The notes beneath the pieces were generated by a model. That model did not search any database and was not told where the DNA came from. It worked only from the letters and a program-made list of their open reading frames with translations. A stretch of DNA of 37,155 nt, from the NCBI GenBank assembly GCA_034926415.1, contig JAYFRC010000013.1, positions 1 to 37,155 of the forward strand, read 5' to 3'. The translations under genes and the position numbers were made by a program. This document shows positions 14,352-24,140 of this stretch, piece by piece. The DNA is from JAYFRC01 sp034926415 (GTDB lineage: Bacteria > Bacillota > Clostridia > Oscillospirales > Oscillospiraceae). Each line of letters opens with the position of its first letter. Position 1 is the stretch's first letter.

Positions 14352-16285
14352 TCAAATACTATCTCCTCGCTGTAAGTAAGAACATCATCGAAATATACGT
14401 CTACTATACTCGTGCCGCTGCCTGTGAAAGTACGCGAAACCGTTCCGACGCTCTTGTTTACCGTGCTGTCAAAGACGGAATTATCATCGAGCTTTATTAC
14501 AACGTGGACAGTTCCGTCTCCCGCGGGAAGCGCCCATGATTTTGTGACCGACGTCTGAGCTTTACCGGAGCTTACGGTAAACGTTATCTCCGTGCCCTCG
14601 TCGACCTCGGATTTGACATCGAGGCTCTGCGTGAGTATTGTTCCCGCCGCGCTGTCGTCCGAGACCTCTGTATAGCCGCCGAAGGTGAGACCTGTCATCT
14701 GCGCTTTGACGTCATCGATATTAAGCCCGAGGTAGGACGGCACCGTTATTTTCTTTATCTCGGGGCCGGTGCTGACGTACAGTATTACCGTATCGCCGTC
14801 GGCGAGCGACTCTCCGGCCTCGGGCTGAGTTGATATAATATAGCCTGATGTTATCGTATCCGACGAGGACTCAACCGTCTGAACAGAAAGATTGAGCTTC
14901 ATATTATCGAGCAGCATCTGAGCCGAGCGCGACTCGTAATTCACGATGTCGGGCATATCTGCGGTCTGCTCCCCGGCGCTTATCACGACCGATATCTCTA
15001 TCGTTTCGCCCTTCTTAATCTTGCCGGCTTCAGGGTCCTGCTGCATTATCTCGTCCTTGTCGTACTCAGAGCTGAAGTCCGCGCCGCCGTCCACTATGCT
15101 GAAAACGGCGTCTATCGAACCGTTCTTCTGCGCCTGTTCGACCTGTTCCATCGTCATGCCGAGAAGGTTTGGGACTTCGTATTCCTGCGTTCCGCCTCCG
15201 AACGACGACAGCACTATCGCCCATATCACGACAACAACGGCCACGGCTCCTATTATGAGTCCTATCACCGTTCGTTTTCGTTTTTTATTGCCGTCCGCGT
15301 CGTCGTCATCGTCGTAGTAATACGGCTCTGCCAACTTCTTCGGCTGAGGCTTCGATAGCTGCTTGACCTCCTCGACCTCCTGTGCGGATAGGTGCTGAGT
15401 AGGCTCGTCGGTTTCATCAAGCGCGAAATCGGAAAGCACGTAGTCGAAATTGACCGACGGATTTTTCCTGAACTCCTCGAGGTCGGCGAGCATGGCATCG
15501 GCGGAAACATAGCGCTTCGACACGTCTGGAGCCATTGCCTTCATGGTTATGAGCTCGAGAGCCTCTGGAACATCGGGCTTTATCTCGCGCGGGGAGAGCG
15601 GTATGGAGCTTATGTGCTGTATAGCTATCGACACCGCGGTGTCTCCCTCGAAAGGAAGGCGGTTCGTCAACATTTCGTACAGCACGACTCCGGCGGAATA
15701 AATGTCAGAACGCGCGTCTATATGTCCGCCCTTGGCCTGCTCGGGCGATATGTAATGCACCGAGCCGAGAGCCTCCTGAGTAAGCGTGTTCTCTCCCGCA
15801 GCGGCAAGGCACGCGATGCCGAAATCCGCAACCTTTACGCTCCCGTCGCGAAGGATCATTATGTTGTGCGGCTTGATGTCGCGGTGAATTATACCGCGGC
15901 TGTGTGCGTGGCTCAGGCCGCGCATTATCTGCGTTATGAAGTGCAGTGATTCGCGCCAGTTGAGCTGGCCGCGCCGCTCCATATACTGCTTGAGCGTTAT
16001 GCCGTCGATAAGCTCCATGACTATGAACTGAGCGTCTCCGTCGTGCGAAACGTCGTAGACCGAGACTATATTGGGATGCGACAGCTTCGCGACGGCCTCC
16101 GCCTCGACATGGAACCTGCGGCGGAAATCGGCGTTTTTAGCGAGGTCGCTTTTGAGTATCTTGATTGCGACGAGACGATTGAGCCTGTGGCACATCGCTT
16201 TGTAAACGACCGCCATTCCTCCCGTACCTATGACTTCAAGTATCTCGTAACGGTTGTCGAGCATTTTTCCTATATACTGATCCAT
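14348..16285 (-). CDS. prkC: PASTA-domain serine/threonine protein kinase
   Basis: PrkC senses cell-wall fragments through PASTA repeats and phosphorylates targets in growth, division and spore germination. The kinase domain covers about residues 12-270, with GTGGMAVVYK, catalytic Lys42, HRDIKPHN and DFG. An acidic/basic linker is followed by one membrane segment near 340-360, then three PASTA repeats (about 370-570). A further beta-rich tail of about 70 residues (from SVTKSWALPAGDG onward) is not part of a PASTA repeat. The ATG at 16285 is chosen because AGGAG is ten bases upstream; a GTG three codons earlier touches that site. It is downstream of and overlaps the region of its phosphatase prpC. 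Confidence 0.95.
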   Translation of the reverse strand: MDQYIGKMLDNRYEILEVIGTGGMAVVYKAMCHRLNRLVAIKILKSDLAKNADFRRRFHVEAEAVAKLSHPNIVSVYDVSHDGDAQFIVMELIDGITLKQYMERRGQLNWRESLHFITQIMRGLSHAHSRGIIHRDIKPHNIMILRDGSVKVADFGIACLAAAGENTLTQEALGSVHYISPEQAKGGHIDARSDIYSAGVVLYEMLTNRLPFEGDTAVSIAIQHISSIPLSPREIKPDVPEALELITMKAMAPDVSKRYVSADAMLADLEEFRKNPSVNFDYVLSDFALDETDEPTQHLSAQEVEEVKQLSKPQPKKLAEPYYYDDDDDADGNKKRKRTVIGLIIGAVAVVVVIWAIVLSSFGGGTQEYEVPNLLGMTMEQVEQAQKNGSIDAVFSIVDGGADFSSEYDKDEIMQQDPEAGKIKKGETIEISVVISAGEQTADMPDIVNYESRSAQMLLDNMKLNLSVQTVESSSDTITSGYIISTQPEAGESLADGDTVILYVSTGPEIKKITVPSYLGLNIDDVKAQMTGLTFGGYTEVSDDSAAGTILTQSLDVKSEVDEGTEITFTVSSGKAQTSVTKSWALPAGDGTVHVVIKLDDNSVFDSTVNKSVGTVSRTFTGSGTSIVDVYFDDVLTYSEEIVFD

Positions 16286-16290
16286 GCGCC

Positions 16291-17040
16291 TCACGCTCCT
16301 TTCTCATCCTGCCGCATAAGTATCGCCGTGACATTGTCAGGTGCGCCGCGCTTCCTTGATATCTCGAAAAGCCGCTCAAGGCACGTCTCAGCTTCGCCTC
16401 CGTGAAGCACCTCATACAGCATTTCCTGATCCGTGACGGTATTTACAAGTCCATCCGAACACAGCAGGAGGTATTCCCCGCCTTCGAGCTTCTCCGTAAA
16501 AACGTCGCACTTGACGGCGGCCTCGGTTCCGAGCGCGCGCGTGATAAGGTTGCGGCTAGGGTGTATCCTAGCCTGCTCGGCCGTTATATCACCGCGCTCT
16601 ATCATGTCCTGAACCATCGAGTGATCCTTAGTGACGGCGTTTATTCCGTTCCCGTTTATTCTATACGCGCGGCTGTCCCCAACGTTGAAAAGCACGAGTT
16701 CATCGCCGCAGGATACGGCGGCTACAAGCGTCGTCCCCATCCCGGCGCAGCTGCTGTCCTCCTGAGCACGCGTATGCACGGCGGTATTGGCCTCGACAAC
16801 GGCAGACGAGCCGAGAGCGCCGACGTCCGCTGCGGTCATGTTCTCTTTATAGCCGGACTTTATGCCGTCCATGAATTTTTCTACCGCGATTGCGGACGCA
16901 ATATTTCCGGCCTTCGCGCCGCCCATGCCGTCGCATATGACGCAAACGGAATAGGCCGGCTCCGATACGGTCTCAAACGCATAGGCATCCTGATTCTCTT
17001 TCCTGACCATTCCCTTGTCGGTAATACCCCATATGTTCAT
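16291..17040 (-). CDS. prpC: PP2C-type serine/threonine phosphatase
   Basis: PrpC (Stp) removes phosphates placed by PrkC. The 249-residue protein holds the PPM metal-binding motifs: RKENQDAY near 15-22, CDGMGGAKAGNIAS near 38-51, NVGDSRAYRI and LLCSDGLVNTVTD. The ATG at 17040 overlaps the rlmN stop by one base (TGATG), with GGAG eight bases upstream; a TTG one codon earlier is less likely. It sits directly before prkC, the usual kinase-phosphatase pairing. Confidence 0.95.
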   Translation of the reverse strand: MNIWGITDKGMVRKENQDAYAFETVSEPAYSVCVICDGMGGAKAGNIASAIAVEKFMDGIKSGYKENMTAADVGALGSSAVVEANTAVHTRAQEDSSCAGMGTTLVAAVSCGDELVLFNVGDSRAYRINGNGINAVTKDHSMVQDMIERGDITAEQARIHPSRNLITRALGTEAAVKCDVFTEKLEGGEYLLLCSDGLVNTVTDQEMLYEVLHGGEAETCLERLFEISRKRGAPDNVTAILMRQDEKGA

Positions 17041-18080
17041 CAAGCGTCACTCCAGTCCTTTGATTCCTCAAGGAATCTTCGCCTGAGCTGTCCGCACGAG
17101 GCGTCTATATCGCTGCCGAGCCTGCGGCGTACCGTTACTGTAACTCCGCGCGACTCAAGGCGTTTTCTGAACCCGTCCATACGCCTGCTTGGCTTTAGCG
17201 GGCTCTCTGCCACGTCGTTGAGCCCTATGAGATTTATATGCGCCGGCAGCCCGCGCAGCAGCCGCGCGAGCATATCCGCCTGGGCGTCCGAATCGTTCAT
17301 CCCGTCTATAAGCGCATATTCGTAGGATATGCGGCGGCCGGTCTTTTCAAAATATCTGCGGCAGGCGGCTATGAGTTCCGCCACCCTCGTCCCCTTGTTT
17401 ACAGGCATTATCTTAGAGCGCGTCTCGTCGTCGGGCGCATGGAGCGATACCGAGAGCGTCAGCTGAAGGTCTTTTTCCGCAAGCCTGTCTATCATTTTCA
17501 CAAGTCCGCAGGTGGAAAGCGAGATGTGGCGCATTCCGATATTCATCCCGTCAGGGTGATTAACAAGCTCAAGAAACCGCATCACGTTGTCAAAGTTGTC
17601 CAGCGGTTCGCCAATGCCCATAAGGACTATGTTGGACACCGTCTCCCCCGAATCCTTCTGCGTAAAGAGGACCTGGTCGAGCATCTCGGACGGCTCGAGC
17701 GAGCGGACGTAGCCCGCCTTCGTCGAAGCGCAGAACAGGCAGCCCATCCTGCATCCGACCTGCGACGAAATGCACACGGTGTTGCCGTGCTTATAGCGCA
17801 TGATCACAGTCTCGATACAGTTTCCGTCGCGAAGGCGCCACAGATATTTTATCGTACCGTCTATCTCAGATACGAGCTTTCGTTCAATCTTCGGAACGGT
17901 TATATAATATTCAACCCTTAGTTTTTCACGCAGAGAGTTGGAGATATTTGACATTTCATCGAACGACTCGGCGCCCTTATGAAGCCATGAAAAGACCTGC
18001 CCTCCGCGCCACGAGCTCTCGCCCATTGCGCGGATATCGGATGTCATTTCTTCCTGTGTCATGGATTTGATGTCCTTCAT
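17040..18080 (-). CDS. rlmN: Dual-specificity 23S rRNA/tRNA adenine-C2 methyltransferase
   Basis: RlmN is a radical SAM enzyme that methylates C2 of A2503 in 23S rRNA and of A37 in some tRNAs. The 346-residue protein has the CRMGCLFC cluster motif (C-x3-C-x2-C, near 111-118), the GEPLDNFDNV motif, and the C-terminal Cys (SCGQLRRRF) used in the covalent intermediate. It overlaps rsmB upstream by four bases (ATGA). The length and motifs fit RlmN rather than the resistance enzyme Cfr. Confidence 0.95.
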   Translation of the reverse strand: MKDIKSMTQEEMTSDIRAMGESSWRGGQVFSWLHKGAESFDEMSNISNSLREKLRVEYYITVPKIERKLVSEIDGTIKYLWRLRDGNCIETVIMRYKHGNTVCISSQVGCRMGCLFCASTKAGYVRSLEPSEMLDQVLFTQKDSGETVSNIVLMGIGEPLDNFDNVMRFLELVNHPDGMNIGMRHISLSTCGLVKMIDRLAEKDLQLTLSVSLHAPDDETRSKIMPVNKGTRVAELIAACRRYFEKTGRRISYEYALIDGMNDSDAQADMLARLLRGLPAHINLIGLNDVAESPLKPSRRMDGFRKRLESRGVTVTVRRRLGSDIDASCGQLRRRFLEESKDWSDA

Positions 18081-19411
18081 GTACTCCTCTTTCTCATTCT
18101 GCAGATATAAAACCCGTCCGTCCCGTATCTCTGGGGCCAGAGCGTCAGACTCCCGGACGGCACGTCGCCTATCGGCTGCGGAAGCGAAAACGCCTCCGGA
18201 GAAAACTCCGTGTGACGGCTCAGAAATTCGTTCGTGACGTTTTCATTTTCCTCGGGAAGCACGGTGCAGGTCGAATACAAAAGTATCCCGCCAGGCTTCA
18301 CATACAAGCATACGTTATCCAGTATCGCGCTCTGTATCTCAGGCAATGCGGATATATCCTCTTCCATCTTGCGGCGTATATCGGGCTTCTTACGTATTAT
18401 TCCAAGTCCGCTGCACGGCACGTCGGCGATTACCGCGTCAGCCGTCTCGGCAAGCTCCTTCTTCGGCGTCCGCGCGTCCGCGGAATCCACGGTGATAATC
18501 GATATTCCGAGCCGCTTCGCTCCGTCGGCAATCACCCCGAGCTTTTTGGTATGTATATCGTAGGAGCGGATGATTCCATTGTTTTCCATTCTAATAGCGC
18601 AGGCAAAGGACTTGCCTCCGGGAGCGGCACATACGTCTATAACTGTCATGCCCGGTTTCACGCCCGACGCTCCCGCCGCGAGAAAAGCAGCGGCGTCCTG
18701 AACCATGAAGCGCCCTTCTCTGAAAGCCGGAAGCCGGTCAATATTTCCTGCCTTTGAAAGCGTAAAGCAGCCGTCGAGCCATGGGTGCGGGAGGATTTCG
18801 GCGCCAGAGTTGTCTATCTCGGCCTGAAGCGCCGGAGGCGAAATCTTAAGCGTGTTGGTCTGTATCACGGTCGGCGCGGGTTCGTTCCCGCTTTTGAGAA
18901 ACGCCTCGGCCTCCGCCGATCCGAGCAGCGCGGCAGCGCGGCGCACTATCCATTCGGGATAACTGTATTTTATGGAGAGGTACTTTGTTTCGTCATCACG
19001 CGGTATCTCAGGCAGCGTGTCTTTGTTTTCAGAAATTCTGCGAAGTACCGCGTTCACAAGACCCGAAGCGCGTCCGGCGCCGCGGCGTTTCGCAAGCGCA
19101 ACAGATTCGTTGACTGCCGCGCTCTCCGGTATCTTGGTCAGAAAAAGCATCTGATACGCTCCGAGCCTCAGTATGTCTAGCACGATCGGTTCAAGATGAT
19201 TCGTTTTCTGAACGCAGAAATTGTCGATATAGAAATCGAGAAGCCTGTCGTTCTGGAGCACGCCATAGCATAATTTCGCTGCGAGAGCCGCATCGCGTTC
19301 GTCGAGCTTCTCTTTCCGCGCGGCGGCTCTCAGATAGCTGTCGGGCCACGCGCCATTTTTGCGGCAGGCTATAAGCGCGTCAAGCGCTATCTCCCTTGAC
19401 GTTCTTCCCAT
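18077..19411 (-). CDS. rsmB: 16S rRNA cytosine-967 C5 methyltransferase
   Basis: RsmB (Sun/Fmu) methylates C967 of 16S rRNA. The 444-residue protein has an N-terminal NusB-like helical RNA-binding domain (about 5-135) and a C-terminal Rossmann methyltransferase. It carries the SAM motif VIDVCAAPGGKSF and the two catalytic cysteines in DVPCSGLGIIRKKPD and YSTCTVLPEEN. Its ATG overlaps the peptidase stop by one base (TAATG) and its stop overlaps rlmN (ATGA), so translation is probably coupled. Confidence 0.95.
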   Translation of the reverse strand: MGRTSREIALDALIACRKNGAWPDSYLRAAARKEKLDERDAALAAKLCYGVLQNDRLLDFYIDNFCVQKTNHLEPIVLDILRLGAYQMLFLTKIPESAAVNESVALAKRRGAGRASGLVNAVLRRISENKDTLPEIPRDDETKYLSIKYSYPEWIVRRAAALLGSAEAEAFLKSGNEPAPTVIQTNTLKISPPALQAEIDNSGAEILPHPWLDGCFTLSKAGNIDRLPAFREGRFMVQDAAAFLAAGASGVKPGMTVIDVCAAPGGKSFACAIRMENNGIIRSYDIHTKKLGVIADGAKRLGISIITVDSADARTPKKELAETADAVIADVPCSGLGIIRKKPDIRRKMEEDISALPEIQSAILDNVCLYVKPGGILLYSTCTVLPEENENVTNEFLSRHTEFSPEAFSLPQPIGDVPSGSLTLWPQRYGTDGFYICRMRKRST

Positions 19412-20148
19412 TACCGGCCACCACCGCTGTTTCCTCCGCCCCCGCCTCCGCGGCCGCCCATGCTGGCAAATATCGCGACGAAACGAAGAAGCTGGAGAAG
19501 TGATGTAAGAAGCGCCGCGACATATGTAAGCGCCGCGGCCTTAAGCACCTTGCGCGCGCCGACTACCTCGTCCTCGTCGAGAAGCTGCTCGCCGGAAATC
19601 GTAGCGAGCGCGCGGGAGGAAGCATTGAACTCCACGGGGAGCGTAACGAGCTGAAAAAATGTAGTGATCCCGAAAAGTATCACGCCGACGCCAAACCATG
19701 TCTGGCTGTAAAGGAACATTCCTACAAGGATAAGAATGAACGAGAACTGCCAGCCTATTTTCGTAGCCGGGATAATCGCGCTGCGAAGACGCACGGGACT
19801 GTAATTTTCGGCGTACTGCACGGCATGTCCCGCCTCGTGCGCCGCGACTCCCACGGATGCGATCGACGTAGAATAATAAACCTCGCGCGAGAGATATATC
19901 GTATTGTCGCGCGGGTCGTAATGGTCGGTCAGCCGTCCGTCCACCCACTCGATGCCGACACCGGTCACGTTATGCGCCCTAAGCACCGACTCCGCGGCCT
20001 GCGCGCCGGATACGCCACGGCGGTTGCGGACCTCGGAGTAGACTTTGAAATTATGGCTGACCTGTATCTGCGCCCATATGGTGATAGCAATCACCGCAAT
20101 AAAGGCGATCCAGTAAAGCATATCTCCGCTGTAATAGAATCCGTACAT
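19411..20148 (-). CDS. YugP-type membrane zinc metallopeptidase
   Basis: The 245-residue protein belongs to the neutral zinc metallopeptidase family of B. subtilis YugP. It has an N-terminal membrane helix (about 8-27), the HEAGHAVQYAENYSP zinc motif (near 107), two or three central hydrophobic segments, and another near 205-225. It ends in a glycine-rich low-complexity tail (GGRGGGGGGNSGGGR). The segment FNASSRAL after the central helices is typical of the family. Its substrate is unknown. The gene lies between fmt and rsmB, a common position in Clostridia, and is tightly spaced on both sides. Confidence 0.88.
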   Translation of the reverse strand: MYGFYYSGDMLYWIAFIAVIAITIWAQIQVSHNFKVYSEVRNRRGVSGAQAAESVLRAHNVTGVGIEWVDGRLTDHYDPRDNTIYLSREVYYSTSIASVGVAAHEAGHAVQYAENYSPVRLRSAIIPATKIGWQFSFILILVGMFLYSQTWFGVGVILFGITTFFQLVTLPVEFNASSRALATISGEQLLDEDEVVGARKVLKAAALTYVAALLTSLLQLLRFVAIFASMGGRGGGGGGNSGGGR

Positions 20149-20166
20149 AGAATTATTCCTTCAAAA

Positions 20167-21078
20167 TCATTTTATCGGGTGGCCGCGAAGATAATCCGCA
20201 GCAGCCATTCGTTTTTTTCCGCTCGGCTGTAGCTCGGTCACAGAAAGTATTTTACCGTCTCCGCAGGCGATCTGTATGCCGCTTTTTGTCGCGCCGACAA
20301 TTGTCCCGGCGGAAGCGTCGGTCGATCCGCCTATATCTGCGCGATAGAGCTTCACGGTATCTCCGCCCAGCTCCATCGTCGCGCAGGGCCATGGCACAAG
20401 ACCGCGTATCTGGTTCTTTATTTCAAGCGCGCTTTTGTTCCAGTCTATCGGAGACATCTCGCGGCTGAGCATGGAAGCGTAGGGAAAATCGGCCTCCGGC
20501 TGGGGCGTCCTCGGCGCGGTGCCGTTCTCGAGTTCCGCAACGGTTTTCGACAGTGTATTGGCTCCGAGCTCCGCGAGCCGCTTTGTAAGCGCATCCGCAT
20601 CCTCATCCGGGTCTATCGCGGTTTTAGCACAGAGGATAATATCCCCCGCGTCGAGTTCTTTTGCCATGTACATTATCGTGACTCCGGTCTCGCTCTCTCC
20701 GTTAAGTATGGCCCAGTTTATCGGCGCGGCGCCTCGGTATTTCGGGAGCAGCGACGAATGCACGTTTATTGAGCCGAGACGCGGCGCATTAAGAATATCC
20801 TCCGGAAGAATCTTTCCGTAAGCCGCCACAACTATCAGGTCGGGAGCGACATTTTTTATTATCGACAGCGCCTCGCCGTCGCGCATTTTAAGCGGCTGAT
20901 ATACAGTCAGACTTTTTGAAAGCGCATATTCCTTGACCGGAGAAAAGGCCAGCTTCATTCCCCTGTTTTTTGGCTTGTCCGGCTGCGTGAACACACCGGC
21001 GACATCGTGCCCGTCCTCTACAAGCCGCTTAAGCGACACCACTGCAAAATCCGGGGTGCCCATGAAAACTATCCTCAC
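20167..21078 (-). CDS. fmt: Methionyl-tRNA formyltransferase
   Basis: Fmt formylates Met-tRNAi for initiation. The 303-residue protein has the MRIVFMGTPDFAV start, the catalytic block NVHSSLLPKYRGAAPINWAI (near 107-126), and a C-terminal OB-like domain. Translation begins with GTG, which overlaps the def stop codon (GTGA). The pairing with def, which later removes the formyl group, is conserved across bacteria. Confidence 0.96.
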   Translation of the reverse strand: MRIVFMGTPDFAVVSLKRLVEDGHDVAGVFTQPDKPKNRGMKLAFSPVKEYALSKSLTVYQPLKMRDGEALSIIKNVAPDLIVVAAYGKILPEDILNAPRLGSINVHSSLLPKYRGAAPINWAILNGESETGVTIMYMAKELDAGDIILCAKTAIDPDEDADALTKRLAELGANTLSKTVAELENGTAPRTPQPEADFPYASMLSREMSPIDWNKSALEIKNQIRGLVPWPCATMELGGDTVKLYRADIGGSTDASAGTIVGATKSGIQIACGDGKILSVTELQPSGKKRMAAADYLRGHPIK

Positions 21079-21599
21079 TCTTTATCACCCTCGCCCTTTT
21101 TATGCTCCTCAGCGGCAGTCTTTTCGTAATAATCGTCGAGCTCCTTGTCGGTCAGAAATCTGTCGCAATGCTCGTCAAAAAGGTGTCCGTCCAGATGCTC
21201 GAATTCGTGGCAGAAGCATCTGGCGGTCATGTCCGAGCCCTCGGCCTCAAACCATTCTCCGTCCCTGTTCTGGGCGCGGACGCGGACGTGCTTTGGGCGC
21301 GTGACCATGCCGAATTTTCCCGGCAGGCTTAGGCAGCCCTCCGGAGCGGTTATCTCACCGTCGCTTTCGATTATCTCCGGATTTACAAGCTCTATCATTT
21401 CTTCCCTGTCGTTTATAACTATGCACACACGGCGAAGCACTCCTACCTGAGGCGCGGCGAGCCCCAGCCCGCCCGAAGCGGCGAGCGTCTCTTTCAGATC
21501 GTCGATCAGCACGTGCAGATGGTCGTCGAACTTTACAACCTGACGGCAGTTTTTATTAAGGACGCTGTCGCCCTTTTCTACTATATTGCGAAGAGCCAT
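21075..21599 (-). CDS. def: Peptide deformylase
   Basis: Def removes the N-formyl group from new proteins. All three motifs are present in the 174-residue protein: GLGLAAPQVG (near 45), EGCLSLPG (near 92), and HEFEHLDGHLF (near 134), where Glu replaces the more usual Asp or Ile-Asp in the second half without touching the catalytic HExxH. A charged tail rich in Lys and Glu follows. AGGA lies upstream of the ATG. It is 14 bases downstream of priA and overlaps fmt. Confidence 0.96.
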   Translation of the reverse strand: MALRNIVEKGDSVLNKNCRQVVKFDDHLHVLIDDLKETLAASGGLGLAAPQVGVLRRVCIVINDREEMIELVNPEIIESDGEITAPEGCLSLPGKFGMVTRPKHVRVRAQNRDGEWFEAEGSDMTARCFCHEFEHLDGHLFDEHCDRFLTDKELDDYYEKTAAEEHKKGEGDKE

Positions 21600-21613
21600 T
21601 TGAATAAATCCTC

Positions 21614-24061
21614 CTAATCAATTGCGTTGCAGTCAACAAATATGTTAAGACCGCGGTTCTCTTTTTCTGCGTAAAACGCCTTTATGAAATACGCGATAAA
21701 ATCGCGGGTTTTCCTGTTGTTTTCCGCTACAAGAAAGAGACGATAGCGATAGCGGTTATTGACCTTGAGCACCGGCGCGGGAGCCGGGCCGACAATCTCA
21801 AACGTTTTATCAGACGCCGCTTTCATTCCGTCGCGCAGAAGCGAGCTTGCCCTCAGGACGCGGCTTTCCTCGCTTCCCGAGACAGAGACGGTGAAAAGAT
21901 CCGAAAACGGCGGATAAAGGCGCATCCTGCGCATCTTTATCTCAGTCTTGTAAAATCGTCCGTAATCCTGCTGCGCCGCGCTGAGTATGACTTCGTTTTC
22001 CGGCGTGTAGGTCTGTATCACGGCGCGGCCGTTCTTGTCCCCGCGCCCGGCCCGGCCCACTACCTGCGTAAGCAGGCTGAACGTGCGCTCCGCCGCGCGG
22101 TAGTTGTCGACGTACAGCGAAAGATCTGCCGCGAGCACGCCGACCAGCGTAACGTTTTCAAAGTCGAGCCCCTTGGCTACCATCTGCGTCCCTAGAAGTA
22201 TGGGCGTTTTTTCCCTTGAAAACTTTTCAAGTATTTTGTCGTGCCCCATTGCGCCGGCCACGGTATCGGCATCCATGCGGAGTATTTCCGTCCCGGGGAA
22301 AAGCCCGGCGAGTTCCTCCTCGGCCTTCTGTGTTCCGGTTCCCACGTGCTTCATAAATCCGCCACATGACGGGCATCTCTCGTAAGCCTTTTCAGAATGT
22401 CCGCAGTAATGGCACATAAGCCGCCCGTTGGCGCTGTGATATGTCAGTGGAACGCTGCATCTCGGGCAATGCGGCACCTCTCCGCACTCGCCGCAGACTA
22501 TCATTCGGCTGTTGCCGCGGCGGTTTATGAACAATATGCTCTGCTCTCCTGCCGCCATGTTGCGCTCTATCTCCGAGCGGAGCAGGCGGCTTATGTCACC
22601 GCCGTTGCCGGCCCTGAGTTCGTCTTTCATGTCGGCGATGATGACCTTCGGCATAGGCTGACGGTTGTAGCGATTTTTCAGAGAGAACAGTTTGTATTTC
22701 CCGGTCTGCGCAAAATACGCGCTCTCGACTGCCGGCGTCGCAGAGCCCATGACGAGCGTTGCCGAATTCTCCGCGCAAAGATACATTGCTATATCACGTG
22801 CATGGTAGCGGGGGGGATTTTCCGACTGGTACGTTCCCTCCTGCTCCTCGTCCATAACGATAAGCCCGATGTTTTCAAGCGGCGCGAACACTGCGCTGCG
22901 CGTGCCAAGCACGACCTTTACCTCGCCTCGGCGGATACGCTTCCACTGGTCGTAGCGCTCGGTCATCCTTAGACTGCTGTGTAGCATCGCCACGTCGCGT
23001 CCGAAATAAGCCGTAAACTTGTCCATCATCTGCGGTGTAAGCGATATTTCAGGAACAAGAACCATCGCGGTCCTGCCGCGGCTGAGCGCCTCCTGTATAA
23101 GCCTGATGTAGACCTGGGTCTTGCCGCTGCCCGTGACCCCGAACAGCAGCGCGGCTTCCGGCTTTCCGCCGTCCATAAGCGCGAGCAGTCCCTCAAACGC
23201 CTTCTGCTGTTCCGAGTTCAGGACTATCGGTTCCGCCGCGGCGGAGCTTTTCCTTCCGCTTATGCGGAGCCTTTCCTCTTCCCGCAGATTTATTATACCG
23301 TCTTTTTCGAGGGCTCGCAAAGCCTGCATTGAAACGCCTGTGTAGTAACAAAGCTCCGCCGCAGACGCGGAGCCGAGCGTACAGAGAAGCTTTACCGCTT
23401 CATAGCGCACCGGAGCCAAACGCTTTTTCTTTTCAACGGCGGACATAGCGTCCTCCGCCGAAACAGTGAGCTCCGCGACACGTGTCTTGCTGTCCTTGAC
23501 CTTGCGCATAGCGACCGTCTCGGCCGCTATAAGGCCTTTTTTACGAAGCGCCGCAAGCAACCTTTCGGAGTCCGAGCCCAGTGCCTCGGCGAGCTGACCC
23601 GAATCAGCTCTGAATCCCAGGGCCTCAAATACTTCGATGAATTTCCCGGAGGCTTCAACATCGGAGCACGCCGCTTTCAGCGACTCCGCATCCACGCCCT
23701 CGCTCAGCGTATATATTGTGCGCATGCGATACCACAAGCCTATTGGGAGCATCGTCTTTATCGCGTCGTAAAACGTGCAGAAATAGCGCGACCGTATCCA
23801 GAGCGCGAGACGTATCCCGCCCTCGTCAATGACTGGGCTCTCATCAAGCGCGGAAAGAACGCTTTTGAGTTTCTTATCGGAAGTCCTGTCCGAAACAGAG
23901 AGGATCATTCCTTCACATACGCGGTTTCCCCGCCCAAACGGGACGGTGACGCGCTCTCCGGGCTTGAGAGAATCCGCGAGTGAGCGCGGAACCAAATAGT
24001 CGTAAGGCTTGTCTATGGAAAAGGTGGCTGCGGAAACGGCTATTCTGGCAATTTTTTCCAT
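21614..24061 (-). CDS. priA: Primosomal replication restart helicase PriA
   Basis: PriA reloads the replication machinery at stalled forks. The 815-residue protein has the N-terminal 3'-DNA-binding and winged-helix regions (to about 270), a DEAD-like helicase core with Walker A VTGSGKTQVY (near 308), a zinc region with paired cysteines (CGECGEVPHCPRC, CHYCGH, CPSCGG; near 530-575), and a C-terminal helicase lobe with VGRAGRG. Motif II reads DEEQ rather than the textbook DEEH, probably a lineage variant. It lies between rpoZ and def; coaBC, often found between rpoZ and priA, is missing. Confidence 0.96.
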   Translation of the reverse strand: MEKIARIAVSAATFSIDKPYDYLVPRSLADSLKPGERVTVPFGRGNRVCEGMILSVSDRTSDKKLKSVLSALDESPVIDEGGIRLALWIRSRYFCTFYDAIKTMLPIGLWYRMRTIYTLSEGVDAESLKAACSDVEASGKFIEVFEALGFRADSGQLAEALGSDSERLLAALRKKGLIAAETVAMRKVKDSKTRVAELTVSAEDAMSAVEKKKRLAPVRYEAVKLLCTLGSASAAELCYYTGVSMQALRALEKDGIINLREEERLRISGRKSSAAAEPIVLNSEQQKAFEGLLALMDGGKPEAALLFGVTGSGKTQVYIRLIQEALSRGRTAMVLVPEISLTPQMMDKFTAYFGRDVAMLHSSLRMTERYDQWKRIRRGEVKVVLGTRSAVFAPLENIGLIVMDEEQEGTYQSENPPRYHARDIAMYLCAENSATLVMGSATPAVESAYFAQTGKYKLFSLKNRYNRQPMPKVIIADMKDELRAGNGGDISRLLRSEIERNMAAGEQSILFINRRGNSRMIVCGECGEVPHCPRCSVPLTYHSANGRLMCHYCGHSEKAYERCPSCGGFMKHVGTGTQKAEEELAGLFPGTEILRMDADTVAGAMGHDKILEKFSREKTPILLGTQMVAKGLDFENVTLVGVLAADLSLYVDNYRAAERTFSLLTQVVGRAGRGDKNGRAVIQTYTPENEVILSAAQQDYGRFYKTEIKMRRMRLYPPFSDLFTVSVSGSEESRVLRASSLLRDGMKAASDKTFEIVGPAPAPVLKVNNRYRYRLFLVAENNRKTRDFIAYFIKAFYAEKENRGLNIFVDCNAID

Positions 24062-24140
24062 CAGTCCGCGAACCCCCTTTTAGACGGTTGGGCAGGCATG
24101 GAATAGATCCGATGCCTGCTCTTGCCAAAATATACGGCGT

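Noticed and set aside
16402..17325. 307-codon plus-strand frame opposite prpC and rlmN
   Set aside because: No recognisable motifs or ribosome site, and both genes on the other strand are certain.
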